From NCBI GenBank assembly GCA_025351405.1, contig JANXVZ010000023.1, positions 1-64,000 on the forward strand: a stretch of DNA of 64,000 nucleotides. The letters run 5' to 3'. The notes beneath the pieces are model-generated. The model worked only from the letters and a program-made list of their open reading frames with translations, made no database searches and had not been told where the DNA came from. Of this stretch, positions 9,934-18,098 are shown one piece after another. The DNA comes from Sphingomonadales bacterium (GTDB lineage: Bacteria > Pseudomonadota > Alphaproteobacteria > Sphingomonadales > Sphingomonadaceae). Within the stretch, counting starts at the first letter, position 1; each line of letters starts with the position of its first letter. The position numbers and the translations under genes were made by a program.

Positions 9934-10021
9934 TACCCCCTATCAGGGATATAGTGCGCCAAAATCAACCGCCGCATTGTCGGGCTTGCAAGGAGCTGCC
10001 GCTCCGCCCGAGGATCCATCG

Positions 10022-10732
10022 ATGGTTGCCGCATCATCCACGCTCGAAACTGCTGCACTGCCGGGCAACCGGGGACCGGCCGAATCGGCAACGCTGGTCA
10101 ATGCCGCCAACCGCGCGGCATTCGCAGGCCCCATCCGGGAGATGCATGCGGCGCGAAAGCAGGTTTTCGTCGATCAGCTGAAATGGCCGCTTCCCGTCAC
10201 CGACGATGCCTATGAAATCGACGAATATGACACCGAGGACGCGGTTTACCTCATCGTCCAGGACGCCGGCACCGGCGGCCACCTCGGCTCGGTGCGGCTG
10301 CTGCCGACAAGCGGCGCGCATTTGCTCGGCGACAAGTTCGACGCGCTTTGCGAGGGCGGCGCGCCGCGCGGGGCCGACACCTGGGAAATAACCCGCATGG
10401 TCACCCGCCCCGGCTTGCCGCGCGCCGCCGCGGAACGCGTCCGCGAGCAGCTTTCGGTGGCGCTGATCGAATATGGGCTGGCCTCCGGCATCGCGCGCTA
10501 CACGATGATGACCCATATGGCTTTCCTGTCGGCGGTGCTGGCTGTTGGCTGGGATTGTGAGCCGCTCGGGCTGCCGGTGCAGATGGACGGCGTCGCGGTC
10601 GGCGCCTTGGCGATCAACGTCGATACAGCGACGTTGGGCCGGCTGCGCGACAAATGGAGTTTCGGCGGGCCGGTGCTGCGGCTCGACCTTTCGCATCCGG
10701 CGATCTTTTCGAATTCGGTGCTGGCGGCGTGA
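10022..10732 (+). CDS. LuxI-family acyl-homoserine-lactone synthase
   Basis: Predicted autoinducer synthase that joins an acyl chain to S-adenosylmethionine, 236 aa from the ATG at 10022 (the frame is open upstream into the thyA promoter but I reject that extension). All hallmark LuxI residues are present with family spacing: Arg45, Phe49, Trp55, Asp67/Asp70 in EIDEYD, Arg92 in SVRLLP, and Glu122/Arg125 in WEITRM. The first ~30 residues are an extra Ala-rich extension. No LuxR-type regulator is found anywhere in the window. A short CCCT-ATC-AGGG inverted repeat (9938-9948) lies between this gene and thyA but is too weak to call a lux box. The next two genes downstream form an NfrB/NfrA-like pair. 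The acyl chain cannot be predicted. Confidence 0.88.
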   Translation: MVAASSTLETAALPGNRGPAESATLVNAANRAAFAGPIREMHAARKQVFVDQLKWPLPVTDDAYEIDEYDTEDAVYLIVQDAGTGGHLGSVRLLPTSGAHLLGDKFDALCEGGAPRGADTWEITRMVTRPGLPRAAAERVREQLSVALIEYGLASGIARYTMMTHMAFLSAVLAVGWDCEPLGLPVQMDGVAVGALAINVDTATLGRLRDKWSFGGPVLRLDLSHPAIFSNSVLAA

Positions 10733-10994
10733 TGGTGTTTTGACCCTGCACCCCACGCGCCGGATACCGAAGGTGCCCCGGACGCCATCGACGCAAAGAG
10801 CAAACGGCCCTCCCCGTCTGCTACCAGTCGATCGCGCCGGGGCACCCACTTTACCATGGCGTGCCAACAGGTTGCGTGTTTGCGCCAAAGACAATGCCGC
10901 ATCGACACCCTAAGGTTCGCGCTCGACCCGATTTGCCGGAGGCTTCCTGACCGTTTCCACGTCGCTGCCCGACAGTTTTGCGGTCCTTCTCGGC

Positions 10995-12365
10995 TTGCAC
11001 ATCCTGCTGCGCGAACTGCTGCTCGTTGTCGCTTTCGGGTTGGCAGTGTCGGGCCTCGACGACCTGTTCATCGACATCGTGTTCTTTGCGCGCACGCTGT
11101 GGCGCCGGCAGACGGTGTACCGGCGCCATGCCCGCGCCACCGCACAGTCACTCCGGCGCGGTGGCCCTGGCCCCATTGCCATCATCGTGCCGGCGTGGGA
11201 CGAAGCGTCCGTCATCGGCGCGATGCTCGCCGACATGACGGCGCGGCTCGATTATCCGCTGTATCGGGTCTTTGTCGGCAGCTATCCCAATGATCCGGCA
11301 ACGGCAGCGGCGGTGGCTGCGGTCGGCGACCCCCGCATCGAGGGCGTGCTGTGCAGCCAGCCGGGGCCGACGACCAAGGCCGATTGCCTGAACCACCTGT
11401 GGCGCGCGCTGCTGGCGCACGAGGCCGCCAACGCGATGGCGTTCAAGGCGGTGGTGCTCCACGATGCCGAGGACGTTGTCCATGCCGAGGAACTATGGGT
11501 CTATGACGCGCTGGTCCCAAGGCTGGCGATGGTGCAATTGCCGGTGATGCCGCTGGTCGATGCCGGGTCGCCCTGGATTGCCGGGCACTACCTCGATGAA
11601 TTCGCCGAAAACCATACCAAGGACGTGGTGGTGCGCGAGGCGCTGGGGGCAGCGGTGCCGTCGGCCGGGGTCGCCTGCGCCATCGATCGTGCGATGCTGG
11701 GGCGGATCGCGCTGGCCAACGGCGGCAACCCGTTCGATGCCGCCTGCCTGACCGAGGATTACGAGCTGGGCCATCGCATCAAGGCGTTCGGCGGACGCGG
11801 CGCGCTGGTGCGCGTGATCAGCGGTGACGAGGCGGTGGTGGTGGCAACACGCGAACATTTCCCCGCCAGCTTCGATGCCGCCGTGCGCCAGAAGACCCGC
11901 TGGCTGACCGGCATCGCGCTGGCGGGGTGGGACAGGCTGGGCTGGCCCGGCGGCCTTGCCGATCGCTACATGCTGGTACGCGATCGCAAGGCATTGCTGG
12001 CGGCGCTGTTGACGATGGCGGGCTATGGCCTGGCGCTGCTGGTGCTGGTCGATGGCGCGGCCACGCACGCGGTGGCTGTGCCGGCGCTGCTGTCGCCATT
12101 GCTGTCCGGCTTGTTGTGGCTCAACCTTGGCCTGCTGGCGTGGCGGTTGCTGATGCGCGCCGGCTTTACCGCCCATGTCCATGGCTGGCGGCAGGGGCTG
12201 CTGGCGATCCCGCGCGCCTTGGCGAGCAACATCATCAACGCCGCCGCCGCCTGGAATGCCGCATGGCGCTATGGCGGGATCCTGGCAAGCGGCCGGCCAC
12301 CACGCTGGGACAAGACCGTACACCGGTTTCCGGATCCGCAGCCGAGCGGGCGAACAGCCGCGTGA
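10995..12365 (+). CDS. NfrB-like family 2 glycosyltransferase, membrane-bound
   Basis: Membrane glycosyltransferase, about 456 aa, resembling the glycosyltransferase part of NfrB (phage N4 adsorption protein B). GT-A signatures are visible: a nucleotide-sugar site IAIIVPAWDEASVI, a DxD-like VVLHDAEDVVH near residue 155, TEDYELGHR near 252, and the processive QKTRWLTG motif near 299. Hydrophobic segments occur at the N-terminus and at about 335-400. E. coli NfrB is longer and carries an additional C-terminal c-di-GMP-binding region; nothing comparable follows here. The start is unsure: TTG at 10995 is the first usual start codon, but a GGAGG at 10938-10942 followed by CTG at 10947 would add 16 residues. 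It overlaps the next gene by GTGA. Confidence 0.85.
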   Translation: MHILLRELLLVVAFGLAVSGLDDLFIDIVFFARTLWRRQTVYRRHARATAQSLRRGGPGPIAIIVPAWDEASVIGAMLADMTARLDYPLYRVFVGSYPNDPATAAAVAAVGDPRIEGVLCSQPGPTTKADCLNHLWRALLAHEAANAMAFKAVVLHDAEDVVHAEELWVYDALVPRLAMVQLPVMPLVDAGSPWIAGHYLDEFAENHTKDVVVREALGAAVPSAGVACAIDRAMLGRIALANGGNPFDAACLTEDYELGHRIKAFGGRGALVRVISGDEAVVVATREHFPASFDAAVRQKTRWLTGIALAGWDRLGWPGGLADRYMLVRDRKALLAALLTMAGYGLALLVLVDGAATHAVAVPALLSPLLSGLLWLNLGLLAWRLLMRAGFTAHVHGWRQGLLAIPRALASNIINAAAAWNAAWRYGGILASGRPPRWDKTVHRFPDPQPSGRTAA

Positions 12366-13618
12366 CCATTGCCGGGGGTCGCGATATCGCAAGGGGACGA
12401 CCGCTTCGCGCGCTGGCGCTGCTCGGCGGTGGCGTCGGGCTGTGGCTGGCGGCGCGCGGCCCGGTGATGCAGCGCGATTTCCGCGCCGCCACGGCCCTGC
12501 GCGAGGCGCACCGCGCCGCACCCACAGGTATCGCCGTGGCCGTGGCCGCGATGCCGCTGCTGCTCGTGCCCATCCCGGCGACACCCCCGCTATTGGCGGA
12601 GGCAATCATTCCCCCAGCGTGGGCGCCGCCACGGCGAACGCAAGCGCCTACGCCAACGCCAGCCAGCGCCGAAAGGGCAGGGCCTGGGTTTGGGCCTGGG
12701 TTTGGGCCTGGACCGGACAGAATCGTGCAATCGGCGGGGCTCGCACCCGGCATCGCCCTGCCGCCGCCCCGGTCCGACGCGCCGGCTGCCCCCGACGGCG
12801 ATACCCTTGCCACCACGGCGTATGCCGCCCTTGCCAATGGCGATCGCCGGGCGGCCGCGATGCTGTTCGACGCCGCAGCCGCCGCCGGGCCGGCGGATCC
12901 GCGCCGCGCCGATTGGCAACGCGCCCGCCGCAGCCTTGGTCGCCATTGGTCGGGCGAGGCGGCGGTGCTGCTGCGCGATGCCGGTGCCACCGGGCCGCTT
13001 GTCTCGCCTATCCTCGGCGGTGGCCAGGTGGGCGCCAACCTCGCCTACACCATCGATCCGCTCGCCAGGCACCCGTTCGCCGTGGTCGCAAGGCTCAACA
13101 CGGCGCTACGGGCACAAAAGGGCGCACTGCTGTCGCCCGGTCTCGATGGCGGCAGCGCCCAGGCGGCCATCGGCATCCGCTGGACCGCCTATCCCGGCGT
13201 GACCATCAGCGCCGAGCGATTGCAGGCGCTCGGCCATGACGCCCGCAGCGACTGGACATTGCGCATCGCGGGGGGCGCCGCCCATGCTGCGACCGCACAG
13301 GGCCATGCCGATTGGAGCGGCTATGCCGCCGCGGGTGTGCTCGGCAACGGCGACAGCTATGCCGGCGCCCAGGCGCGGCTGGCGATGCGCCTGACCCCTG
13401 CGGGCCGGATCGCGCTGGTCGCGGGCCCGGCGGCGTGGGGCAGCATCCAGCGCACCGCCACGGCGACGACGGATCGCGTCGATATCGGCCCATCGGTGCA
13501 GATGCGGATCAACACCGGCGATATCGGCTTCGATGTTTCGGCGGATTATCGCGCGCGCATTGCCGGCAACGCGGCACCGGGCAGTGGCCCCGCCATCACG
13601 GTGTCGGCGCGGTTTTGA
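12362..13618 (+). CDS. NfrA-like outer-membrane beta-barrel protein
   Basis: Predicted partner of the glycosyltransferase, 418 aa, starting at a GTG that overlaps the previous stop (GTGA). An N-terminal hydrophobic stretch (about residues 13-27) may anchor or export it. It is followed by a Pro-rich linker with a tandem GFGPGFGPG repeat, one TPR-like helical hairpin (about 155-195), and a C-terminal half rich in alternating polar and aromatic strands ending in Phe, as outer-membrane barrels do. This matches the C-terminal domain of NfrA, which in E. coli forms an exopolysaccharide export pore with NfrB. It is much shorter than E. coli NfrA because the TPR region is reduced. A strong hairpin follows at 13630. 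Confidence 0.75.
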   Translation: MTIAGGRDIARGRPLRALALLGGGVGLWLAARGPVMQRDFRAATALREAHRAAPTGIAVAVAAMPLLLVPIPATPPLLAEAIIPPAWAPPRRTQAPTPTPASAERAGPGFGPGFGPGPDRIVQSAGLAPGIALPPPRSDAPAAPDGDTLATTAYAALANGDRRAAAMLFDAAAAAGPADPRRADWQRARRSLGRHWSGEAAVLLRDAGATGPLVSPILGGGQVGANLAYTIDPLARHPFAVVARLNTALRAQKGALLSPGLDGGSAQAAIGIRWTAYPGVTISAERLQALGHDARSDWTLRIAGGAAHAATAQGHADWSGYAAAGVLGNGDSYAGAQARLAMRLTPAGRIALVAGPAAWGSIQRTATATTDRVDIGPSVQMRINTGDIGFDVSADYRARIAGNAAPGSGPAITVSARF

Positions 13619-13629
13619 AGACGCTCCAA

Positions 13630-13661
13630 CCCCCCTGTCGCCGCGAACGGCGCCAGGGGGG
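13630..13661. terminator. Strong hairpin between convergent genes
   Basis: CCCCCCTG (13630-13637) pairs with CAGGGGGG (13654-13661), and CGCCG pairs with CGGCG around a CGAA tetraloop, with one mismatch. No T tract follows on either strand. It lies 11 bp after the NfrA-like stop and 50 bp before the convergent MerR stop, so it may end both transcripts or block 3' exonucleases. Confidence 0.5.
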
Positions 13662-13711
13662 CGGCACGGGCCCTCCCCGTCCTGTACAGGCGCTATATGC
13701 GCCCGAATTCC

Positions 13712-14410
13712 TTATAAATTGTCATTCGCCACCCGCCGACGCTCGCCGAGCTTGCGCAGCAGCGCCCGCGTCCGCAGTTGCGAAACAAGATCGTTGACCG
13801 CCGACACGCCGCGCTCGGCCATGTCGAGCGCCCGTGCCTCGCCGACCTGGCCGGCGGTGTGGTCGAAAAACAGCCGCATTTCCTGCGTCGTCACCCACTC
13901 GACGAAGTCGAGATAGATACGCATATCGTTGCTGGTGAACCCCAGCGTATCGTTGAAGCCGATTTCCGACATGCCCGCCAGCGTCCGCATGATGGCGGCG
14001 TCGCGCGCCGAAATGGTGCCATCGGCGGCAAGCGATATCATGCCGATCGCGACGTTTTCGTCGATGGCCTTCTGGTCGAGCCCAAGCGATTCGACCAGTT
14101 CCGCCGCCGATATCCGTGCGCCGCTTTCCGCAAGCCGCACCGCCAGCATGGCATCGAGCATGGGGAAGGCGTCGGGGGCCAGCCAGCGATCGGACGTGTC
14201 CTCCTCCAGCAGCGTGCGAATGACGGCGAGCGGCAGGAAGCGTTCCTCCTGCAAGCGCTTGATCGCCTTCAGCCGCGCCACATGATCGTCGGAATAGGAT
14301 GCGGAATTGCGGCTGGCGCGCGCCGGTTCCGGCAGCAGGCCTTCACGGATGTAATAGCGGATGGTTTCGCGCCCGACCCCGCTGGCCTTTTCAAGATCGC
14401 GCATCCGCAT
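13712..14410 (-). CDS. MerR-family transcriptional regulator
   Basis: DNA-binding regulator, about 232 aa from the ATG at 14410. The MerR winged helix is at the very N-terminus: MRMRDLEKASGVGRETIRYY followed by REGLLPEP and a wing with YSDDHVARL. The C-terminal ~150 residues have no metal-binding Cys cluster and resemble no ligand domain I can name, so the effector is unknown. The frame is open to an ATG at 14452, but that adds 14 residues before the HTH. It diverges from the DNA ligase gene (113 bp between starts), which is the most obvious neighbour target. Confidence 0.88.
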   Translation of the reverse strand: MRMRDLEKASGVGRETIRYYIREGLLPEPARASRNSASYSDDHVARLKAIKRLQEERFLPLAVIRTLLEEDTSDRWLAPDAFPMLDAMLAVRLAESGARISAAELVESLGLDQKAIDENVAIGMISLAADGTISARDAAIMRTLAGMSEIGFNDTLGFTSNDMRIYLDFVEWVTTQEMRLFFDHTAGQVGEARALDMAERGVSAVNDLVSQLRTRALLRKLGERRRVANDNL

Positions 14411-14522
14411 GATGGAATCATTGGGCCTTTCGAGTAACGCGAATCGCCGCATAGCAGGCTTTGCGGAGTAAAGCTACGCGGGGCTCTCCCACTGTCATCC
14501 TTAGCCTGCTAAACCCCGGTCG

Positions 14523-16109
14523 ATGCAAGCCTTTGCCGCCCTGCTCGACGCCTTGGTCTATACACGGTCGCGCAACGCCAAGTTGAAATTGATCGGGGAT
14601 TACCTGCGTGGCACACCAGACCCGGATCGGGGCTGGGCGCTGGCCGGGTTGACCGGCGGGCTCGACTTGAAGGCGGTGCAGCCCAAGCTGATTCGCGAAT
14701 TGATGGCAGCGCGCAGCGACCCGGTGCTGTTCGCGATGAGTTATGATTATGTCGGCGACCTTGCCGAAACCGTGGCACTGTTGTGGCCCGACCCCGTCCA
14801 CGCGGTGCTGCCGCCCCCCGGCCTTGATGAAGTCGTCGCCCGGCTGGCCGGTCTTGCCCGCGCCGAAGCGCCGGCGGTCGTCACCGAATTCCTCGATCGA
14901 CTCGACAGCAACGGGCGCTTTGCGTTTCTCAAGCTCGCCACCGGGGCGATGCGGATCGGCGTTTCGGCGCGGCTGGCAAAGACGGCATTCGCCCAGGCGT
15001 TCGGGCTCGATGTTGAAGCTGTCGAGGAGGTCTGGCACGGCCTTGCACCGCCTTACACGCCGTTGTTCGACTGGGCGGAGGGCCGCAGCGCCGCCCCCGA
15101 GGCCGGCGAACTGCCGGTATTCCGGCCGTTCATGCTGGCGCACCCGCTGGAGGACGCCATCCTCGACCTCGGCGAATACGCGGCGGAATGGAAATGGGAC
15201 GGTATCCGCATCCAGCTTGTCCATGCCGGCGGCGAAACGCGGCTGTTCAGCCGCACCGGCGACGACATCACCGGCAGCTTTCCCGACGTCGCCGCGGCGT
15301 TTGCCACCCATGCAACACTCGATGGCGAATTGCTGGTGCGCGGCGACACCCAGGCCAGGGGGATGGCGGGCGGCGAGGCCAACAGCTTCAATGCCCTGCA
15401 ACAGCGACTGGGCCGCAAGGCACCACCGGCCAAGACGCTTGCTGAATTTCCCGCCTTTGTACGGTTGTATGACGCGCTTGGCATCGGCGGCGAGGATTTG
15501 CGGCCGCTGCCCTGGACGGCCCGCCGCAGCCGCCTCGAAGCCTTGATGCCGAGCCTCGATGCCAGCCGCTTCGACCTGTCCGCCATCATCGAGGCTGAAG
15601 ATTTTGCGGCGCTGCAAAGCCTGCGCGACACCGCCCGGGACGCCGCCATCGAAGGGCTGATGCTCAAGCGCCGCGACAGTCCGTATGTCGGCGGCCGGCG
15701 TGTCGGGCTGTGGTACAAATGGAAGCGCGAGCCCTTGGTCGCCGATTGCGTCATGATGTATGCCCAGCGCGGCCACGGCAAGCGATCGAGCTTCTACAGC
15801 GACTATACCTTCGGCTGCTGGACCGAGGCGGGCGAATTGCTGCCCGTCGGCAAGGCCTATAGCGGCTTTACCGATGTCGAGCTGGCCTGGCTCGACAAAT
15901 GGGTGCGCGGTCACACGACCGGAAAGTTCGGCCCGGTGCGCGAAGTCGAGAAGGCGCTGGTGCTCGAAGTCGCCTTCGATTCGATCCACGCATCGAAACG
16001 CCACAAATCCGGGCTGGCAATGCGCTTTCCCCGCATATCGCGCATCCGCAACGACAAGCCGGCGTCGGAGGCCGACCGCATCGAGACGCTGTTGCGAATG
16101 GCGACCTGA
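14523..16109 (+). CDS. ATP-dependent DNA ligase (cisplatin-damage-response type)
   Basis: Seals nicks using ATP, 528 aa. The N-terminal ~200 residues match the DNA-binding domain of LigB-type bacterial ATP ligases. The adenylation motif KWDG, with the nucleophilic Lys224, begins the catalytic core. Motifs EGLMLKRRDSPY and LWYKWKR and a C-terminal OB domain follow. Relatives usually sit in a repair operon with an Lhr helicase, a ligase-associated exonuclease and a PdeM-type phosphoesterase. Here none is adjacent: upstream is a divergent MerR regulator, downstream a convergent lipoprotein gene. Start is the ATG at 14523. Confidence 0.93.
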   Translation: MQAFAALLDALVYTRSRNAKLKLIGDYLRGTPDPDRGWALAGLTGGLDLKAVQPKLIRELMAARSDPVLFAMSYDYVGDLAETVALLWPDPVHAVLPPPGLDEVVARLAGLARAEAPAVVTEFLDRLDSNGRFAFLKLATGAMRIGVSARLAKTAFAQAFGLDVEAVEEVWHGLAPPYTPLFDWAEGRSAAPEAGELPVFRPFMLAHPLEDAILDLGEYAAEWKWDGIRIQLVHAGGETRLFSRTGDDITGSFPDVAAAFATHATLDGELLVRGDTQARGMAGGEANSFNALQQRLGRKAPPAKTLAEFPAFVRLYDALGIGGEDLRPLPWTARRSRLEALMPSLDASRFDLSAIIEAEDFAALQSLRDTARDAAIEGLMLKRRDSPYVGGRRVGLWYKWKREPLVADCVMMYAQRGHGKRSSFYSDYTFGCWTEAGELLPVGKAYSGFTDVELAWLDKWVRGHTTGKFGPVREVEKALVLEVAFDSIHASKRHKSGLAMRFPRISRIRNDKPASEADRIETLLRMAT

Positions 16110-16119
16110 CACTGGCCCC

Positions 16120-16542
16120 TCAGGGCCGGCAATAGCCTTCACCGGCGGCGACGACGAGGCAATCGTGCTTGCCGCCCAGCCACTTCATCCCGGTTTCGTC
16201 ACCCGAACCGGCGCGCAGCCGCTGCGGCTTCCCATCGCGGACGAAAACCAGGGTGTCGCGGTCGGCCACCGCCTCGAACTGCTCCTCGGCATCAAGGGTG
16301 TAGCGATTGGTGACGGTGTATCGCCCGCTATAGGCGCCGCCCTTGGCAGCGATATCGAGGAACAGGCCTTCGGGGCCGACCCAGCGGCCAAGCCAGGCAT
16401 TGGTCGGCAGCTTCGCCATAGCTGCACTGGATGCAGCGCCGGCGGGCGCAGGTGCAACCACCGGCGCCGCCGTCGGGGGCGCCCGTTCCCCACAGCTTGC
16501 CAGCCCCAGCACCAACATCATTCCGCCCATGGTCTTCATCAT
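16120..16542 (-). CDS. Hypothetical small lipoprotein
   Basis: 140-aa protein with a lipoprotein signal (MMLVLGLASC, Cys near residue 17) and an Ala/Pro-rich spacer. A ~90-residue globular part follows, containing WLGRWVGPEGLFLDI and a short beta-rich pattern, with cysteines near the C-terminus (KHDCLVV, GYCRP). I do not recognise the family. Two ATGs begin the frame, so the start may be one codon later. It converges with the DNA ligase (10 bp between stops). Confidence 0.75.
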   Translation of the reverse strand: MMKTMGGMMLVLGLASCGERAPPTAAPVVAPAPAGAASSAAMAKLPTNAWLGRWVGPEGLFLDIAAKGGAYSGRYTVTNRYTLDAEEQFEAVADRDTLVFVRDGKPQRLRAGSGDETGMKWLGGKHDCLVVAAGEGYCRP

Positions 16543-16660
16543 GCGGGCATCTTGCCACGCGCGGATCGCCGCTGTCGACGCAAGAAGCGCCGCCGGTCAC
16601 ACGGACCGACGGCGCTGCCTGTCGAAACCGGCCGCAAGGGGCCGGATCGGATGGGGGCGA

Positions 16661-17872
16661 TCAGATCGCGGCGGGGACCGTCTTGGCGACACGGCGGCGC
16701 ATGGTTGCGCCGACGAGGCCGAAGCCGGCGATCATCATCGCCCAGCTCGAAGGCTCCGGGACCGTCGTGCCCAGATAGGCGCGCAGGATCTGGCCGGTGG
16801 TCTTCGAATAGGTGCCGCCGCCGGTCAGCACATCGGTACGCAGGTTCCAGCCCATCGCATCGAAGGCGGCAAGGTCGAGCGCGGTGACAACGCCAGTCTG
16901 GCCATAGCAGAAGGTCGGATCCATGATGCCGAGCTGCGGGCCGCAACGGTTGGCGCCGCTGGCATCCTGCCAATGCGAGGCCTGATGGCCGTCACCATTG
17001 TACGAACCTGTCGAGAATTGGTTGCCGAACAGCGCCGTGGCACCGCCATCGATCGAGAAATACGGGTTGCCGCCGACGCTGAGGTCGAGCGAAGGACCGT
17101 TGCCGGGGGCGACGCCCATCGGGTTGTTGCTGTAGCGGAACAGGTCGAGCGCGCTGAAGATCGACGTGTCGTTGAGGCTGTAGCCCAGCGCGCCGGCGCC
17201 CGGGCCGTTCGGATAGCCATAGACATCGAGGAAATCGACGCCCGAAACAAAGCCGAGCGCATGGCCGATTTCGTGGATGGCGACGCCGATGAAGTCGAAG
17301 GTGCCCGCGGTGACGCCGTTGCCCGGGTTGAAATCGAAGCCGAAGGTGCTGCTGAACGTCACCGAGCCGTCGAGCGAACCCGGGCTGGAAATGGTGCCGC
17401 CGATGGCCTTGATGACCGACGAGTTGAGATACAGCGTCCTGCTGCTGGTGCTGTCGCCGTTGATGTATTGCAACGTCGACGTATCGTCATTGCCATCGGA
17501 TGCGACACCATTGGTGATGAAGCTGGCACCGCCGTTGGTCAGGGTCGGCAGCACGAGGCCGCGATCGAGCACCGAGTTGCTCTTGGTCGCGTTGACATGG
17601 CTTTCCCAGTTGGCGACCGAATAATCGGCGCGGCGGCTGCCGGTCGAACCGATGACGCCCGGATCGAGCGGCGCGAACTTGACGCCGAGGTTGATGACGA
17701 CGTCGTTGGTGAACATGTTGCCCCAATAGGCGGCGGCGACCTTGAAGCCCTGTTCTGCCGGGGAACCCGTCACGCCGCCCAGGTCGATCAGGTTGATCGT
17801 CGCGGCATCGGCACTGCCTGCAACAAGCGAGGCGAGGGCCACACTGCCGCAAAGCAACTTCTTGAAATTCAT
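16661..17872 (-). CDS. Secreted metzincin-type metalloprotease with PEPxxWA-CTERM tail
   Basis: 403-aa exported protein. Signal peptide at residues 1-23 (ends in GSADA). The zinc motif HEIGHALGF near residue 200 is the HExxHxxGF form of metzincin-like peptidases. The C-terminus has the full sorting signal: VPEPSSWAMMIAGFGLVGA followed by an Arg cluster. In the exosortase model the PEP motif is recognised and cut after export; no exosortase gene is in this window. It most resembles the PEP-CTERM metalloproteases annotated in Proteobacteria. Substrate unknown. Divergent from the sulfotransferase, with 226 bp between starts; that gap shows no sigma-54 promoter like the one before the other PEPxxWA gene. 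Confidence 0.9.
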   Translation of the reverse strand: MNFKKLLCGSVALASLVAGSADAATINLIDLGGVTGSPAEQGFKVAAAYWGNMFTNDVVINLGVKFAPLDPGVIGSTGSRRADYSVANWESHVNATKSNSVLDRGLVLPTLTNGGASFITNGVASDGNDDTSTLQYINGDSTSSRTLYLNSSVIKAIGGTISSPGSLDGSVTFSSTFGFDFNPGNGVTAGTFDFIGVAIHEIGHALGFVSGVDFLDVYGYPNGPGAGALGYSLNDTSIFSALDLFRYSNNPMGVAPGNGPSLDLSVGGNPYFSIDGGATALFGNQFSTGSYNGDGHQASHWQDASGANRCGPQLGIMDPTFCYGQTGVVTALDLAAFDAMGWNLRTDVLTGGGTYSKTTGQILRAYLGTTVPEPSSWAMMIAGFGLVGATMRRRVAKTVPAAI

Positions 17873-18098
17873 GTTAATCCCCTGTTAAGCCAACGCACTG
17901 ACGTCTGCCGTGCCCCTGCATGTTTTCTGGCCGGAGCATGCCGCCCTTGTCAAGGCACCCGACGTCGCACGTGCAAGACTTTGATACTTCGGTCGTTATT
18001 GTGTCGCAAATACACTATTTCGGTGCTTGTCCGGAATGACGTTTTCGGCCTGCAACAACCGTTGGCGACAGCATGGCGGCGACGCTAAGGACCATCTG

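Noticed and set aside
9938-9948. lux box between thyA and the LuxI gene
   Set aside because: CCCT-ATC-AGGG is only a 4-bp inverted repeat and does not match CTG-N10-CAG.
14418-16142. 574-codon antisense ORF opposite the DNA ligase
   Set aside because: Shadow of the ligase; no coherent protein family or start signal.
17873-18098. Sigma-54 promoter for the PEPxxWA metalloprotease
   Set aside because: No GG-N10-GC pair in a TGGCAC context; an AGTGT...ACACA half-palindrome has different spacing from the site at 27637.
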